Positions 1 through 7,081 of a stretch of DNA of 34,131 nt are shown piece by piece. The notes under the pieces were generated by a model. That model was given only the letters and a program-made list of their open reading frames with translations. It did not search any database and had not been told where the DNA came from. The stretch covers positions 1-34,131 of the forward strand of contig JAGXTA010000148.1 in assembly GCA_018333535.1 (NCBI GenBank), given 5' to 3'. Made by a program: the position numbers and the translations under genes. The DNA is from Deltaproteobacteria bacterium. Its GTDB lineage: Bacteria > Desulfobacterota > BSN033 > UBA1163. How positions within the stretch are numbered: the stretch's first letter is position 1; each line of letters begins with the position of its first letter.

Positions 1-110
1 AGACCTCCTTGCTTGCCACGTGCTTCAACCTGGCTCGGATGATCACGATTCTTGGCGTATCGGGGTTAATCGAAAAACTGATGACTCTTAGAGCCCCCGT
101 CTTGGGATAA
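1..110 (+). pseudogene. 3' end of an IS transposase gene (left copy)
   Basis: The reading frame from position 3 to the TAA at 108-110 encodes a tail including TSLLATCFNLARMITILG. The Asn/Leu-rich 'A..NL.R...' pattern resembles the C-terminus of DDE transposases of the IS5/IS1182 type. It is identical to the tail at the right end of the window, in inverted orientation. Only the C-terminal end lies in the window, so the family is uncertain and it cannot be said whether the gene is intact beyond the edge. Confidence 0.6.
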
Positions 111-278
111 TATCCCGAACATGCAGCCGTGTTGGGTGAAAAAGAAGAGAAAAAGCTTTGTCAGTGGGGCTGCTACGACCGTCTATCTCTATTCAGTTTT
201 CAAAGAACGTTTTATATCGTGATTAGATCAAGTTTGACTTAATCAACCCTCATGCCCTCCCCATTGTGACACAGTCTC
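1..278. repeat. 278-bp terminal inverted copy of an IS end (left)
   Basis: Positions 1-278 are the exact reverse complement of 33822-34099, without a mismatch by eye. The block holds the transposase tail (1-110) plus about 170 bp of non-coding IS end. Identity stops after GACACAGTCTC. On both sides the following sequence is a similar G-rich GGGAGAGGG(a/t)TGGGGTGAGGG host repeat, so the exact IS terminus cannot be fixed. Confidence 0.85.
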
Positions 279-305
279 CTTGGGGAGAGGGATGGGGTGA
301 GGGGA

Positions 306-2576
306 TTACATTTGAAATAACCTCATATGGGCAATAACAGCTTGTCCCAGAGATATTCCACCATCATTGGTTGGAACAAGGTGGTGTGTATAGACATCAA
401 AACTTGAATGTTTCAATCCTTCTACGACAAGGGAGAGAAGAAGGATGTTCTGGAAAACCCCTCCGCTCAGGACCACACGATTCAAGCTTTCCGAAGAGCG
501 CATGAATTCGCAAGTCTCAACGATCATACGGGCGATGGTTCGATGAAACTTCCCGGAGATTTTAGAATTTGAAACTCCTTCGGTCAAATCCCCGACCACA
601 CCCCTGATCACCTCGGTTGAGTCAATGACAAAGGGGGATTCTTCTTTAAGAAGATAGAATGGATATGTTTCTTTTATCTCCCTGTCGGCAATCATCTCCA
701 GTTCAATGGCGGCCTGCCCCTCATAATTTACCTCATCCCTTATGGAAAGAAGAGATGAGATCGCATCGAAGAGACGGCCCATACTCGATGTCCATGGTGT
801 GTTGATCTTTTTTTCAATCGCCCTCTTCAGGATGTCCCACTTTTTGGAATCCATCCTTTTTAGCAAATCAATTTTTAATTCCTCTAACCCGTCTCCAAAA
901 GCCTCCGAAAGACAGACCATGGCCATGCGCCAGGGCTGCTTGATAGCCATCGAACCTCCGGGCATCGGGACCTTTTTCAGGTGGGCGAGGCGGACAAATT
1001 CCCTCAAATTGGCTTTTAAAAATTCGCCTCCCCAGATCGTGCCGTCCGTTCCAAAACCTGTTCCATCCATCGCCACGCCGATGACCTCTCCTTCGATTCT
1101 GTTTTCAACCATACAACTGACGATATGGGCATGGTGGTGCTGAACCCCGACCGTTGGCAGGTCAGGAATGGAGAGGGCGTATTTGGCAGAGAGATAATCG
1201 GGATGAAGGTCGTAGGCCACTGCCTTTGGTTCAATATAGAAGAGTCTCTTGAAATGCTCGATCCCTTCTTCGAAGGAGGTCAAGGTTTCAAGGTTTTCAA
1301 GGTCTCCGATATGATGGCTTAGAAAAGCATAGGGTCCCCGTGTAAGGCAGAAAGTATTTTTCAACTCACCCCCACAGGCAAGAATCATCTCAAGGGGAAA
1401 AGAGAGTTTTATAGGGAAGGGGACATATCCTCTTGATCTCCTGATGATATAGGGATTTCCCTCAAAAACCCTTGTGACCGAATCGTCGCACCTCATATGA
1501 ATTTCGCGGTTGTGGAGAAGAAAATAGTCGGCGATCTTCCCGAGGCGGTTTTTTGCTTCCTCATCCCTGTAAGCGATGGGCTCGTCGCTCACATTGCCGC
1601 TTGTCATGACGAGTGTTTTAAGGGAGCCGTTGAGAAGAATGTGATGAAGCGGTGAGTAGGGAAGCATCACCCCCAGGGTGTCCTGATGGGGAGCAACCGA
1701 ATGAGCGATTGAAGAATCTCTCTTTCTCTTAAGGATGACAATGGGCCTTTCCACATCGGCAAGAAGTTTTTCTTCTTCCCGGTTCACTTCACAGAGGTTT
1801 CTCACCTCTTCCATATCCCTGCACATCACGGCAAAGGGTTTGTCCTCACGGAATTTTCGCGATCTGAGGTTAGAGACTGCCTCCTCATTTTTTGCGTTGC
1901 AAGCGAGGTGAAATCCTCCCAGGCCTTTTATGGCGATGATGAATCCTGCTTCGATGAATTCCAGCGTCTTTGCAAGGGAATCGCCGGAAACCTCCTTTCC
2001 CTCCCTATCCTGCAGCCACAGGGATGGACCGCAGGACGGGCAGGCATTGGGCTGGGCGTGAAAGCGGCGGTTGGCTGGATCGTCGTATTCTTTTTGACAG
2101 ATTGGACACATCGTGAAAGAAGCCATGGTCGTCTTATGACGATCGTAGGGAATGTCCTTGATGATCGTGAACCTCGGACCACAGAGCGTGCAGTTGATAA
2201 AAGAATAACGGTATCGGAAGTCCTGAGGTGAGAAGAGCTCTGAAAGACACTGATCACAGGTGGCTAAATCCGGAGAGATGAGGACGAATTTATCCTCTGT
2301 CTCTTCGCTCTTTTTAATTTCAAACAGGGTATAGCCCAGAGGGTTAAGATAGCTCACATCAAAAGTTTCGATCCGGGCCAAAGGAGGAGCGAGCTTCGGG
2401 ATTTCCTGAATAAACTGATCGAGATTTCCATCATCGCTTTCGGCATCGACGAAGACCCCTTTTTCATTGTTGAGGACCCATCCTCGAACGGAATGCTTTC
2501 GGGCTAAGTTATAAATAAACGGCCTGAAACCAATTCCCTGCACCATTCCCGTAATTCGGATTTCCGCCCGTTTCAT
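306..2576 (-). CDS. hypF: Carbamoyltransferase HypF, [NiFe] hydrogenase maturation
   Basis: HypF uses carbamoyl phosphate and ATP to make the thiocarbamate on HypE that becomes the cyanide ligands of the hydrogenase active-site iron. The 756 residues have the full domain order: an acylphosphatase domain (1-90, VQGIGFRPF), two CX2C...CX2C zinc fingers (C107/C110/C129/C132 and C157/C160/C179/C182), a YrdC-like domain (about 200-385) and a Kae1-like domain with the HHHAH metal motif near 480-484 and DGTGFGTDGTIWGGEF just after. Length is normal for the family. It is the last gene of the minus-strand hydrogenase block, 9 bp after the maturation protease. Other hyp genes are not in the window, so they must lie elsewhere. 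Confidence 0.96.
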   Translation of the reverse strand: MKRAEIRITGMVQGIGFRPFIYNLARKHSVRGWVLNNEKGVFVDAESDDGNLDQFIQEIPKLAPPLARIETFDVSYLNPLGYTLFEIKKSEETEDKFVLISPDLATCDQCLSELFSPQDFRYRYSFINCTLCGPRFTIIKDIPYDRHKTTMASFTMCPICQKEYDDPANRRFHAQPNACPSCGPSLWLQDREGKEVSGDSLAKTLEFIEAGFIIAIKGLGGFHLACNAKNEEAVSNLRSRKFREDKPFAVMCRDMEEVRNLCEVNREEEKLLADVERPIVILKRKRDSSIAHSVAPHQDTLGVMLPYSPLHHILLNGSLKTLVMTSGNVSDEPIAYRDEEAKNRLGKIADYFLLHNREIHMRCDDSVTRVFEGNPYIIRRSRGYVPFPIKLSFPLEMILACGGELKNTFCLTRGPYAFLSHHIGDLENLETLTSFEEGIEHFKRLFYIEPKAVAYDLHPDYLSAKYALSIPDLPTVGVQHHHAHIVSCMVENRIEGEVIGVAMDGTGFGTDGTIWGGEFLKANLREFVRLAHLKKVPMPGGSMAIKQPWRMAMVCLSEAFGDGLEELKIDLLKRMDSKKWDILKRAIEKKINTPWTSSMGRLFDAISSLLSIRDEVNYEGQAAIELEMIADREIKETYPFYLLKEESPFVIDSTEVIRGVVGDLTEGVSNSKISGKFHRTIARMIVETCEFMRSSESLNRVVLSGGVFQNILLLSLVVEGLKHSSFDVYTHHLVPTNDGGISLGQAVIAHMRLFQM

Positions 2577-2585
2577 GCTTTCATT

Positions 2586-3032
2586 CTAACTTTCTTTGAG
2601 TACCGCTTCAATAATTTTGGGAATGCTGGCTTTGACCTCATCGCTTAGCTCCATCCCCCATTCAAATATTTTGGGTTCAACCCCGATGACGACCGTCTCC
2701 ATGTCGAATCCCATCTTTTTAGCCATCTTCAGGGATTCGAGCAGACCGATTTCATGGAGAGAGATAGGCTTCTGATCCTTCGGCATGAGGTCTTCGGATT
2801 TGCATCTGTAGATCGTCCCGATCTCTCCTCCTGCTTTCATGGCGTCGACGACGATCAGCTTTTTGACGCCTTCGAGGTAGGACAGCAAGTCCATGGTAAA
2901 CGTTCCAATATCGAGCAATTCGATATGAGGAGGCAGAGGCATCTTTTGCATCTCATGAATGACATGGACTCCAACACCTTCGTCCTTATAAAGAAGGTTT
3001 CCCATTCCAACAATCAGGGTCTTTTCTGACAT
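2586..3032 (-). CDS. Hydrogenase maturation protease (HycI/HyaD family)
   Basis: This endopeptidase removes the C-terminal tail of the hydrogenase large subunit after nickel insertion. The start MSEKTLIVGMGNLLYKDEG carries the family's GxGNxLxxDEG motif, and a second acidic site lies in VDAMKAGGE. An upstream in-frame extension to 3083 is possible but would run through a perfect hairpin and adds residues unlike the family, so I use the ATG at 3032 (another ATG is at 3038). The protein is 148 residues, a usual length. It sits directly downstream of the large subunit whose predicted 15-residue tail is its expected substrate. Confidence 0.9.
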   Translation of the reverse strand: MSEKTLIVGMGNLLYKDEGVGVHVIHEMQKMPLPPHIELLDIGTFTMDLLSYLEGVKKLIVVDAMKAGGEIGTIYRCKSEDLMPKDQKPISLHEIGLLESLKMAKKMGFDMETVVIGVEPKIFEWGMELSDEVKASIPKIIEAVLKES

Positions 3033-3052
3033 GGCCATTTTATAGAACAGAA

Positions 3053-3080
3053 AGGCTGCTCGGGGTTGGCCGAGCAGCCT
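3053..3080 (-). terminator. Intercistronic hairpin between the hydrogenase large subunit and its protease
   Basis: An 11-bp perfect stem (AGGCTGCTCGG / CCGAGCAGCCT) encloses a 6-nt loop and, read on the minus strand, is followed by TTCTGTTCT. The T-tract is weak, so it may be an attenuator or an mRNA-stabilising hairpin that keeps hydrogenase subunits more abundant than maturation proteins. Confidence 0.55.
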
Positions 3081-3106
3081 CAAAGGTCGAATCTTATCAA
3101 CGAGAT

Positions 3107-4585
3107 TTAGATCACCTTAAACTCATAGGCTTTCTTGGTGTCGGCGTGCAGCACGTGCACAGCGCAACCCAGTCAGGGGTCAAAGGCGCGGACGACTCTT
3201 ACCACATTAAATGGATTTTTAATATCCTTCACCGGTGTTCCTACCAGCGCCTGTTCAATCGGGCCTAGCTGTCCCTTGTCGTCTTTTGGGCCGGCGTTCC
3301 AGATCGTGGCGCTACAGACCTGATAATTGTCGATCTTGTGATCCTTGATCGTAATCCAGTGCCCGAGCGCGCCCCTCGGGGCTTCGCTCAGACCAAACCC
3401 TGTCGCTTCCTTTGGAATGTCGGCTTTGGCAAACGAGGGCGCTCCGGGTTTAAGCTCCATGATCCACTTATCCATGGCATCGGCCACGAGCTTGCATTCT
3501 TCAGCCCTGGCCGCGGTTCTTCCGAGAATGGAAAAAGCCTTGTCGCCCAGATCCCTGAAGCGAATCTCTTTCTTCGCATCCACTCCTAAGAATTTATTAG
3601 CATGCTTGCTCAGGACGGGGTTGGCTACCCACATCCTCGCCAGCGGGCCGACTTCATGGGGAAGGTCCCGATACCTTGGAGCTTTTACATAGGAATAACC
3701 TGTCTTCTTGTCCGGAGCAGGAACAGTCATTCCTTTGCCGGGATGAAGTCCGGTTGTTTTATCGTCATACCAGGAGTATTTGACATATTCTTTAATCTGG
3801 GTTTGATCAAGAGGCAAATCTTTGCCCTCGGTATAAGACCCGGGCTTAAAAAGGAAGTTCTTTTCATCATCGTCCAGAGGGAAAACCCCAAAGGAGAGAA
3901 GGTTTTTGCATCCGGCTCCAACTTCAAAGAGGTCTTTATAAGCTCCTGCCACAAGATAGACGGTCGGTAGATAGGTTCCGTCGATGAACTCCTTGATCTC
4001 TTTTAACCTCCATTTTAAGGAGACCATTTTGTCCACCGTTGGAACCTCTGTGGCTCCTCCAACAACCATGCCATAGACATGGGGTGCTCTTCCCCCGAAG
4101 AGGGCAACCATCTGATGGCATTTCTGCCGGATGTCGAGCGCTTTGATATACTGGTCGACAGCCACTTTGTTGGTTTTCGGATCGAGGCGATAATCGCCTT
4201 CATACCGTGGGATGAAAGGCTCTGTATCAGGCCCTTTCACATAATCCAGAGCAGCCAGGTGGTAAAAATGGAGAATGTGTGACATCAGGTAATCCGATCC
4301 GAAGATCAGATTCCGGATAATTCTTCCGTTGGGCGGCGGTTTCACCTTGAAAGCATTGTCAAGACACCGGACCGATGCAGTCCCGTGGGCAGTGGGGCAG
4401 ACCCCGCAGATTCTCTGAACAATCTGAGCGGCATCCCGGGGGTCTCTTCCCTTGAGGATGTTTTCAAAACCCCTGTACAGCATGCCCCAGGATTTGGCAT
4501 CCTTCACTTTCCCGCCATCTATTTCCACCTCAATTTTGAGATGTCCTTCTATTCGAGTAATCGGATCAATATATAATTTTGTCAT
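3107..4585 (-). CDS. hysA: Periplasmic [NiFeSe] hydrogenase large subunit (selenoprotein, UGA = Sec)
   Basis: Catalytic subunit of an H2-oxidising group 1 hydrogenase. The N-terminal nickel motif is RICGVC (about residues 58-63). A plain ORF ends at UGA (3173-3175) right after the residues AFDP, exactly where the family has DPCxxCxxH. Reading that UGA as selenocysteine gives DP-U-LGCAVH and continues 15 more residues to TAA at 3107-3109, a typical tail for cleavage after His. Total about 492 residues with Sec at 471. The medial-cluster Pro-to-Cys change in the small subunit is the other hallmark of [NiFeSe] enzymes, which supports Sec rather than truncation. It needs selABCD elsewhere. A normal gene caller will miss the active-site ligands. 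The gene starts 18 bp after the small subunit, so the two are co-transcribed. Confidence 0.93.
3137..3169 (-). promoter_or_regulatory. Candidate bacterial SECIS hairpin
   Basis: Just downstream of the UGA the mRNA can fold with GUGCA/UGCAC closing a CGUGC loop, extended outward by GC/CG pairs and GGU/ACC. The apical loop lies about 17 nt after the UGA and contains GU, which fits the position of bacterial SECIS elements bound by SelB. Inferred by eye, not by folding. Confidence 0.55.
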
Positions 4586-4603
4586 TCCACGTCACCTCCT
4601 TTC

Positions 4604-5524
4604 CTAACCCGTAGTCTTTTCATAAAAGGGCGCAAACCGATCGGGATAACCCGGTTCCGTGCACCCCAGGCAGAGTGAATTATGGATACACCAGTTGACA
4701 TTATTATTCCATCCTCTTTTCCAGCAATCCGAAAACGATTCCGGCCCTTTACAGCCCAGTTCCAGCCGGCATCCCTCCTCGCCGAACAATTTGGCGAACT
4801 TTTTCTCTTCATAATAAGAACGGTAGGCGCAGTTGTCATGGACATTCGTTCCAAAGAAGAGGGTTGGCCGGCCATCAGAATCGAGCTCGGGAATTCCAAA
4901 CATCAGGACATGGGCAATGGTTCCCACCATCCAGTCGGGATGGGGCGGACAACCGGGAATGTTGATCACCGGAGTCTTAATCCCATGGTCCTTAAAGAAG
5001 TCCATGACCCCTTTCGAATCGGTCGGATTGGGTTTCCCTGCAGGGATGCCGCCATAAGCTCCGCACTGACCGAGCGCAAGCACGGCGGCCGCTTTGGGTC
5101 CAAGATCTTTCATCATCTCCACAAAAGTGACTTCTTTCCCTTTCAATTTACCGGGGATACAATATTTTCCTCCGGCACCGGTTGCGATCGATCCCTCAAC
5201 AGCCAGGAAGAATTTCCCCTTGTTCTTGTCAGCTGTCTGGAATAGGTATTCAAAGGCCTTGTCTCCGGCGGAAGCCATTATTGTGGGGTGGTATTTGAGG
5301 CTGATGATCTTTAAGAGGACTTCGGCAATGTTTGGGTGAACGGTGTTCAACAGGGAGACAGAACATCCTGTACATCCACTACCCTGAATCCAGACGACCG
5401 GCGGGTTCCCTGCTGCCGCTTTCTCCATAGCCGCGACGATCTCAGGGATGAGACTGCCCGATACGCTAATAGCCGCGCCAGTTGCCCCGCAAAGTTTTAA
5501 AAACTGCCTTCTCGAAATAGACAT
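4604..5524 (-). CDS. hysB: Periplasmic [NiFeSe] hydrogenase small subunit, Tat-exported
   Basis: Electron-transfer subunit with three iron-sulfur clusters. A Tat signal is clear (SRRQFLK at 4-10, then a hydrophobic stretch), so the mature heterodimer is periplasmic. The proximal cluster begins in GSGCTGCSVS, GCPPHP follows, and the last 60 residues hold the distal and medial ligands. At residue 279 the sequence is NWCIHNSLCLGC, where standard [NiFe] enzymes have Pro (NWP). The extra Cys allows a [4Fe-4S] medial cluster, as in [NiFeSe] hydrogenases. There is no C-terminal membrane anchor, so electrons likely go to a soluble cytochrome c. The 306-residue length is normal, and a G-rich Shine-Dalgarno (GGGGGGTGA) precedes the ATG. 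Confidence 0.95.
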   Translation of the reverse strand: MSISRRQFLKLCGATGAAISVSGSLIPEIVAAMEKAAAGNPPVVWIQGSGCTGCSVSLLNTVHPNIAEVLLKIISLKYHPTIMASAGDKAFEYLFQTADKNKGKFFLAVEGSIATGAGGKYCIPGKLKGKEVTFVEMMKDLGPKAAAVLALGQCGAYGGIPAGKPNPTDSKGVMDFFKDHGIKTPVINIPGCPPHPDWMVGTIAHVLMFGIPELDSDGRPTLFFGTNVHDNCAYRSYYEEKKFAKLFGEEGCRLELGCKGPESFSDCWKRGWNNNVNWCIHNSLCLGCTEPGYPDRFAPFYEKTTG

Positions 5525-5658
5525 CTTTAAATCACCCCCCTTTTGCTAAGGTTTTTATTTTGCTAAACATTCTTTTTAAAGATACGAAATAATGAGGCAC
5601 CTCCTTTCTAAAAATATTTTTATTGCATCGGCCAACATTGAAAGATGAGTGGCAAGTT

Positions 5659-5686
5659 TATCTATCATATTCAATTGTTTTGTCAA
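5659..5686 (-). promoter_or_regulatory. Possible sigma-70-type promoter for the hydrogenase operon
   Basis: On the minus strand TTGACA (5686-5681) is followed after 16 bp by TAGATA (5664-5659). It lies between the cdhB-like gene and the hydrogenase small subunit, leaving a leader of about 130 nt that contains an AGGAGGTGCCTC palindrome. The -10 box is imperfect. Confidence 0.35.
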
Positions 5687-5707
5687 AGAGATCGAATCAT
5701 TAACCCC

Positions 5708-6249
5708 TTATAGGTTCATCAGCAGGTGGTTCCAGTAACCCTCCCATTTTTCGGCGTTGAGGATTGGCAGGGCATAATCAGCATTAGGGTGGCTATGGCG
5801 ACAGAGAGCCATTGTTTTGAGATGGGGGGCAAAATGCTTGAGCGTGGAAAATCCCTGTTCCCCCAGGTCACACCGGACACCCGAAAAGATCACCAGGTCA
5901 TGATTTCCCTCTTTTTTTCGCCTTTCCAATCCCGGAAGGTAAGATGATGGATGATCTCTATGATATCATAGATACTGTCCGGGATGGTTCCAAACTCCAG
6001 CGTCTTCTTTTTGACATGAGCTGTGGCACAGATGGGAATCCGGGCTTTTTTGGCCAATGCCAGGCAATATTGCAGGTGCAATTTATCTCCGATAAAATGT
6101 TCAATGGCCCGCGCCCCTATGACCAGAAGCGGCCTGACCGCTTTTTGAATCAGGCTGGCACATGCCCTTGGATCTTCGATGACTTTCGCTCCTCTTAATC
6201 CGGTTAAGACATTGACCTGAAAAAACGGGGCCCTCATCCCTTCAGACAT
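5708..6249 (-). pseudogene. cdhB: CO dehydrogenase/acetyl-CoA synthase epsilon subunit (CdhB-like), -1 frameshifted
   Basis: Two overlapping frames together give one protein of the CdhB family (epsilon subunit of the acetyl-CoA decarbonylase/synthase complex, which binds the CODH component). The first frame (6249-5890) has KAVRPLLVIGARAI and KKARIPICATA; the second (5929-5708) continues with HDLVIFSGV, HLKTMALCRH and NADYALPIL, in the expected order and spacing for a protein of about 180 residues. The frames join at an A7 run at 5912-5918, which in the first frame reads A_AAA_AAG, the classic -1 slippery heptamer. It may be a true frameshift mutation, a sequencing error in the homopolymer, or programmed slippage. 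The start at 6249 has AAAGGAGA before it. It precedes the hydrogenase genes, linking H2 to C1 metabolism. Confidence 0.78.
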
Positions 6250-6422
6250 TCTTTCTCCTTTCCGACAATCTTCTCCATCCTTTCAAAAGTGATATTTTCT
6301 TCAGGGAGATTCTTTTTCGGCTTGGTGGAGGGAGCAAAGATAGGTTTCTTCGAGTTTGAAGACTCCACCAGCCCATTGGGTAGCGGAACCCCACATTTAG
6401 CCCCTAACATTTCTTTTGCCAT
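6234..6422 (-). CDS. Small hypothetical protein upstream of cdhB-like gene
   Basis: A 62-residue ORF that I do not recognise. It is rich in Lys, Pro and Ser in the middle, has a charged C-terminus and two Cys, and shows no signal peptide or membrane segment. Its stop overlaps the start of the cdhB-like gene by 16 bp, which suggests translational coupling. The ATG follows TTTAAA with no visible Shine-Dalgarno, so the start is uncertain; an internal ATG at codon 5 is an alternative. It could be a remnant of a larger CODH-related gene. Confidence 0.45.
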   Translation of the reverse strand: MAKEMLGAKCGVPLPNGLVESSNSKKPIFAPSTKPKKNLPEENITFERMEKIVGKEKECLKG

Positions 6423-6458
6423 TTTAAATGTAATTTGATAAAATAAGTGTCAATCTAT

Positions 6459-6478
6459 TCATGAATAATTTTTCATGA
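6459..6478. promoter_or_regulatory. Palindromic operator candidate between divergent genes
   Basis: TCATGAA-TAATTT-TTCATGA is a perfect 7-bp inverted repeat with a 6-bp spacer in the AT-rich gap between the minus-strand cdhB-like/hydrogenase block and the plus-strand winged-helix regulator gene. A TTGACA hexamer (minus strand, 6453-6448) lies next to it. Spacing fits a dimeric winged-helix repressor. Confidence 0.5.
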
Positions 6479-6610
6479 TTTATAATTCTTCTATAAAAAG
6501 ATGTCAAGCCTCTTCAATCATTCTTCAACTTGTGGTATTGTGTAAAACGTAAGGGCCGATGTTCAATGAAAAAGGAGTGAAGTAAGTTCCAATGGAGGAG
6601 GTAGGAAAGA

Positions 6611-6895
6611 ATGTCAGAGTGGACATTTCTCACTAATCATGCGAGAGTGCTTATGCAGTTGGCTAATCAGTCCCAAATAACTGCAAGGGATTTATCATCC
6701 CTTATCGGGATTACCGAAAGGTCAGTTAGAAGTATTATCGCCGATCTCGAGGCAGAAGGTTACATCGAGAAGTTAAAAGAAGGAAGACGAGTCAATTATA
6801 AAATTCATACCAAGTTGCCTTTCCGGCATCCCACTCAAAAAGATCATTCCATAGAAAAACTCTTAAAAGCATTGGGCTGTAAACCGGCAAAGTGA
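6611..6895 (+). CDS. Winged helix-turn-helix transcriptional regulator
   Basis: A 94-residue one-domain DNA-binding protein. Residues about 8-65 form a MarR/ArsR-like winged helix: LTNHARVLMQLA, then ITARDLSSLIGITERSVRSI (recognition helix) and a wing around EKLKEGRRVNYKI. No ligand-binding domain or cysteine sensor motif is visible. A good Shine-Dalgarno (GGAGGAGGTAGG) precedes the ATG. It is divergent from the CODH/hydrogenase block and a palindrome lies in the shared promoter region, so it may control that block or itself; this is inferred from position only. Confidence 0.82.
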   Translation: MSEWTFLTNHARVLMQLANQSQITARDLSSLIGITERSVRSIIADLEAEGYIEKLKEGRRVNYKIHTKLPFRHPTQKDHSIEKLLKALGCKPAK

Positions 6896-7081
6896 ACTCA
6901 ATTTAGCCGGTAGGCACTTTCCCCCTAACAAAGACCCAGCATTTATGTTACGAATGTGAGACCTATATACCATAGATTTCTTCTTGAGGGCAGGGGTAGA
7001 CCCCTTCAAATTTATGGACAGAAAAGGAATCCTGAGGCGCTGTTTTTGATGTCTGACAAAAACGAGGCATAGGTTGAGCGT

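Noticed and set aside
742-1143. Plus-strand frames inside hypF, and similar long frames opposite pyk (7790-8296), otsA (20901-21578) and treT (25362-26090)
   Set aside because: They lie antisense to well-supported genes, have no domain features or ribosome sites, and follow the codon pattern of the gene on the other strand.
3033-3083. N-terminal extension of the maturation protease to 3083
   Set aside because: It runs through a perfect 11-bp hairpin, has no ribosome site, and adds residues not found before the GxGN motif in the family.
3173-4585. Hydrogenase large subunit as a 470-residue protein ending at UGA
   Set aside because: It would lack the second pair of active-site ligands. The codons after the UGA encode the exact expected motif and processing tail, so the UGA is read as selenocysteine.
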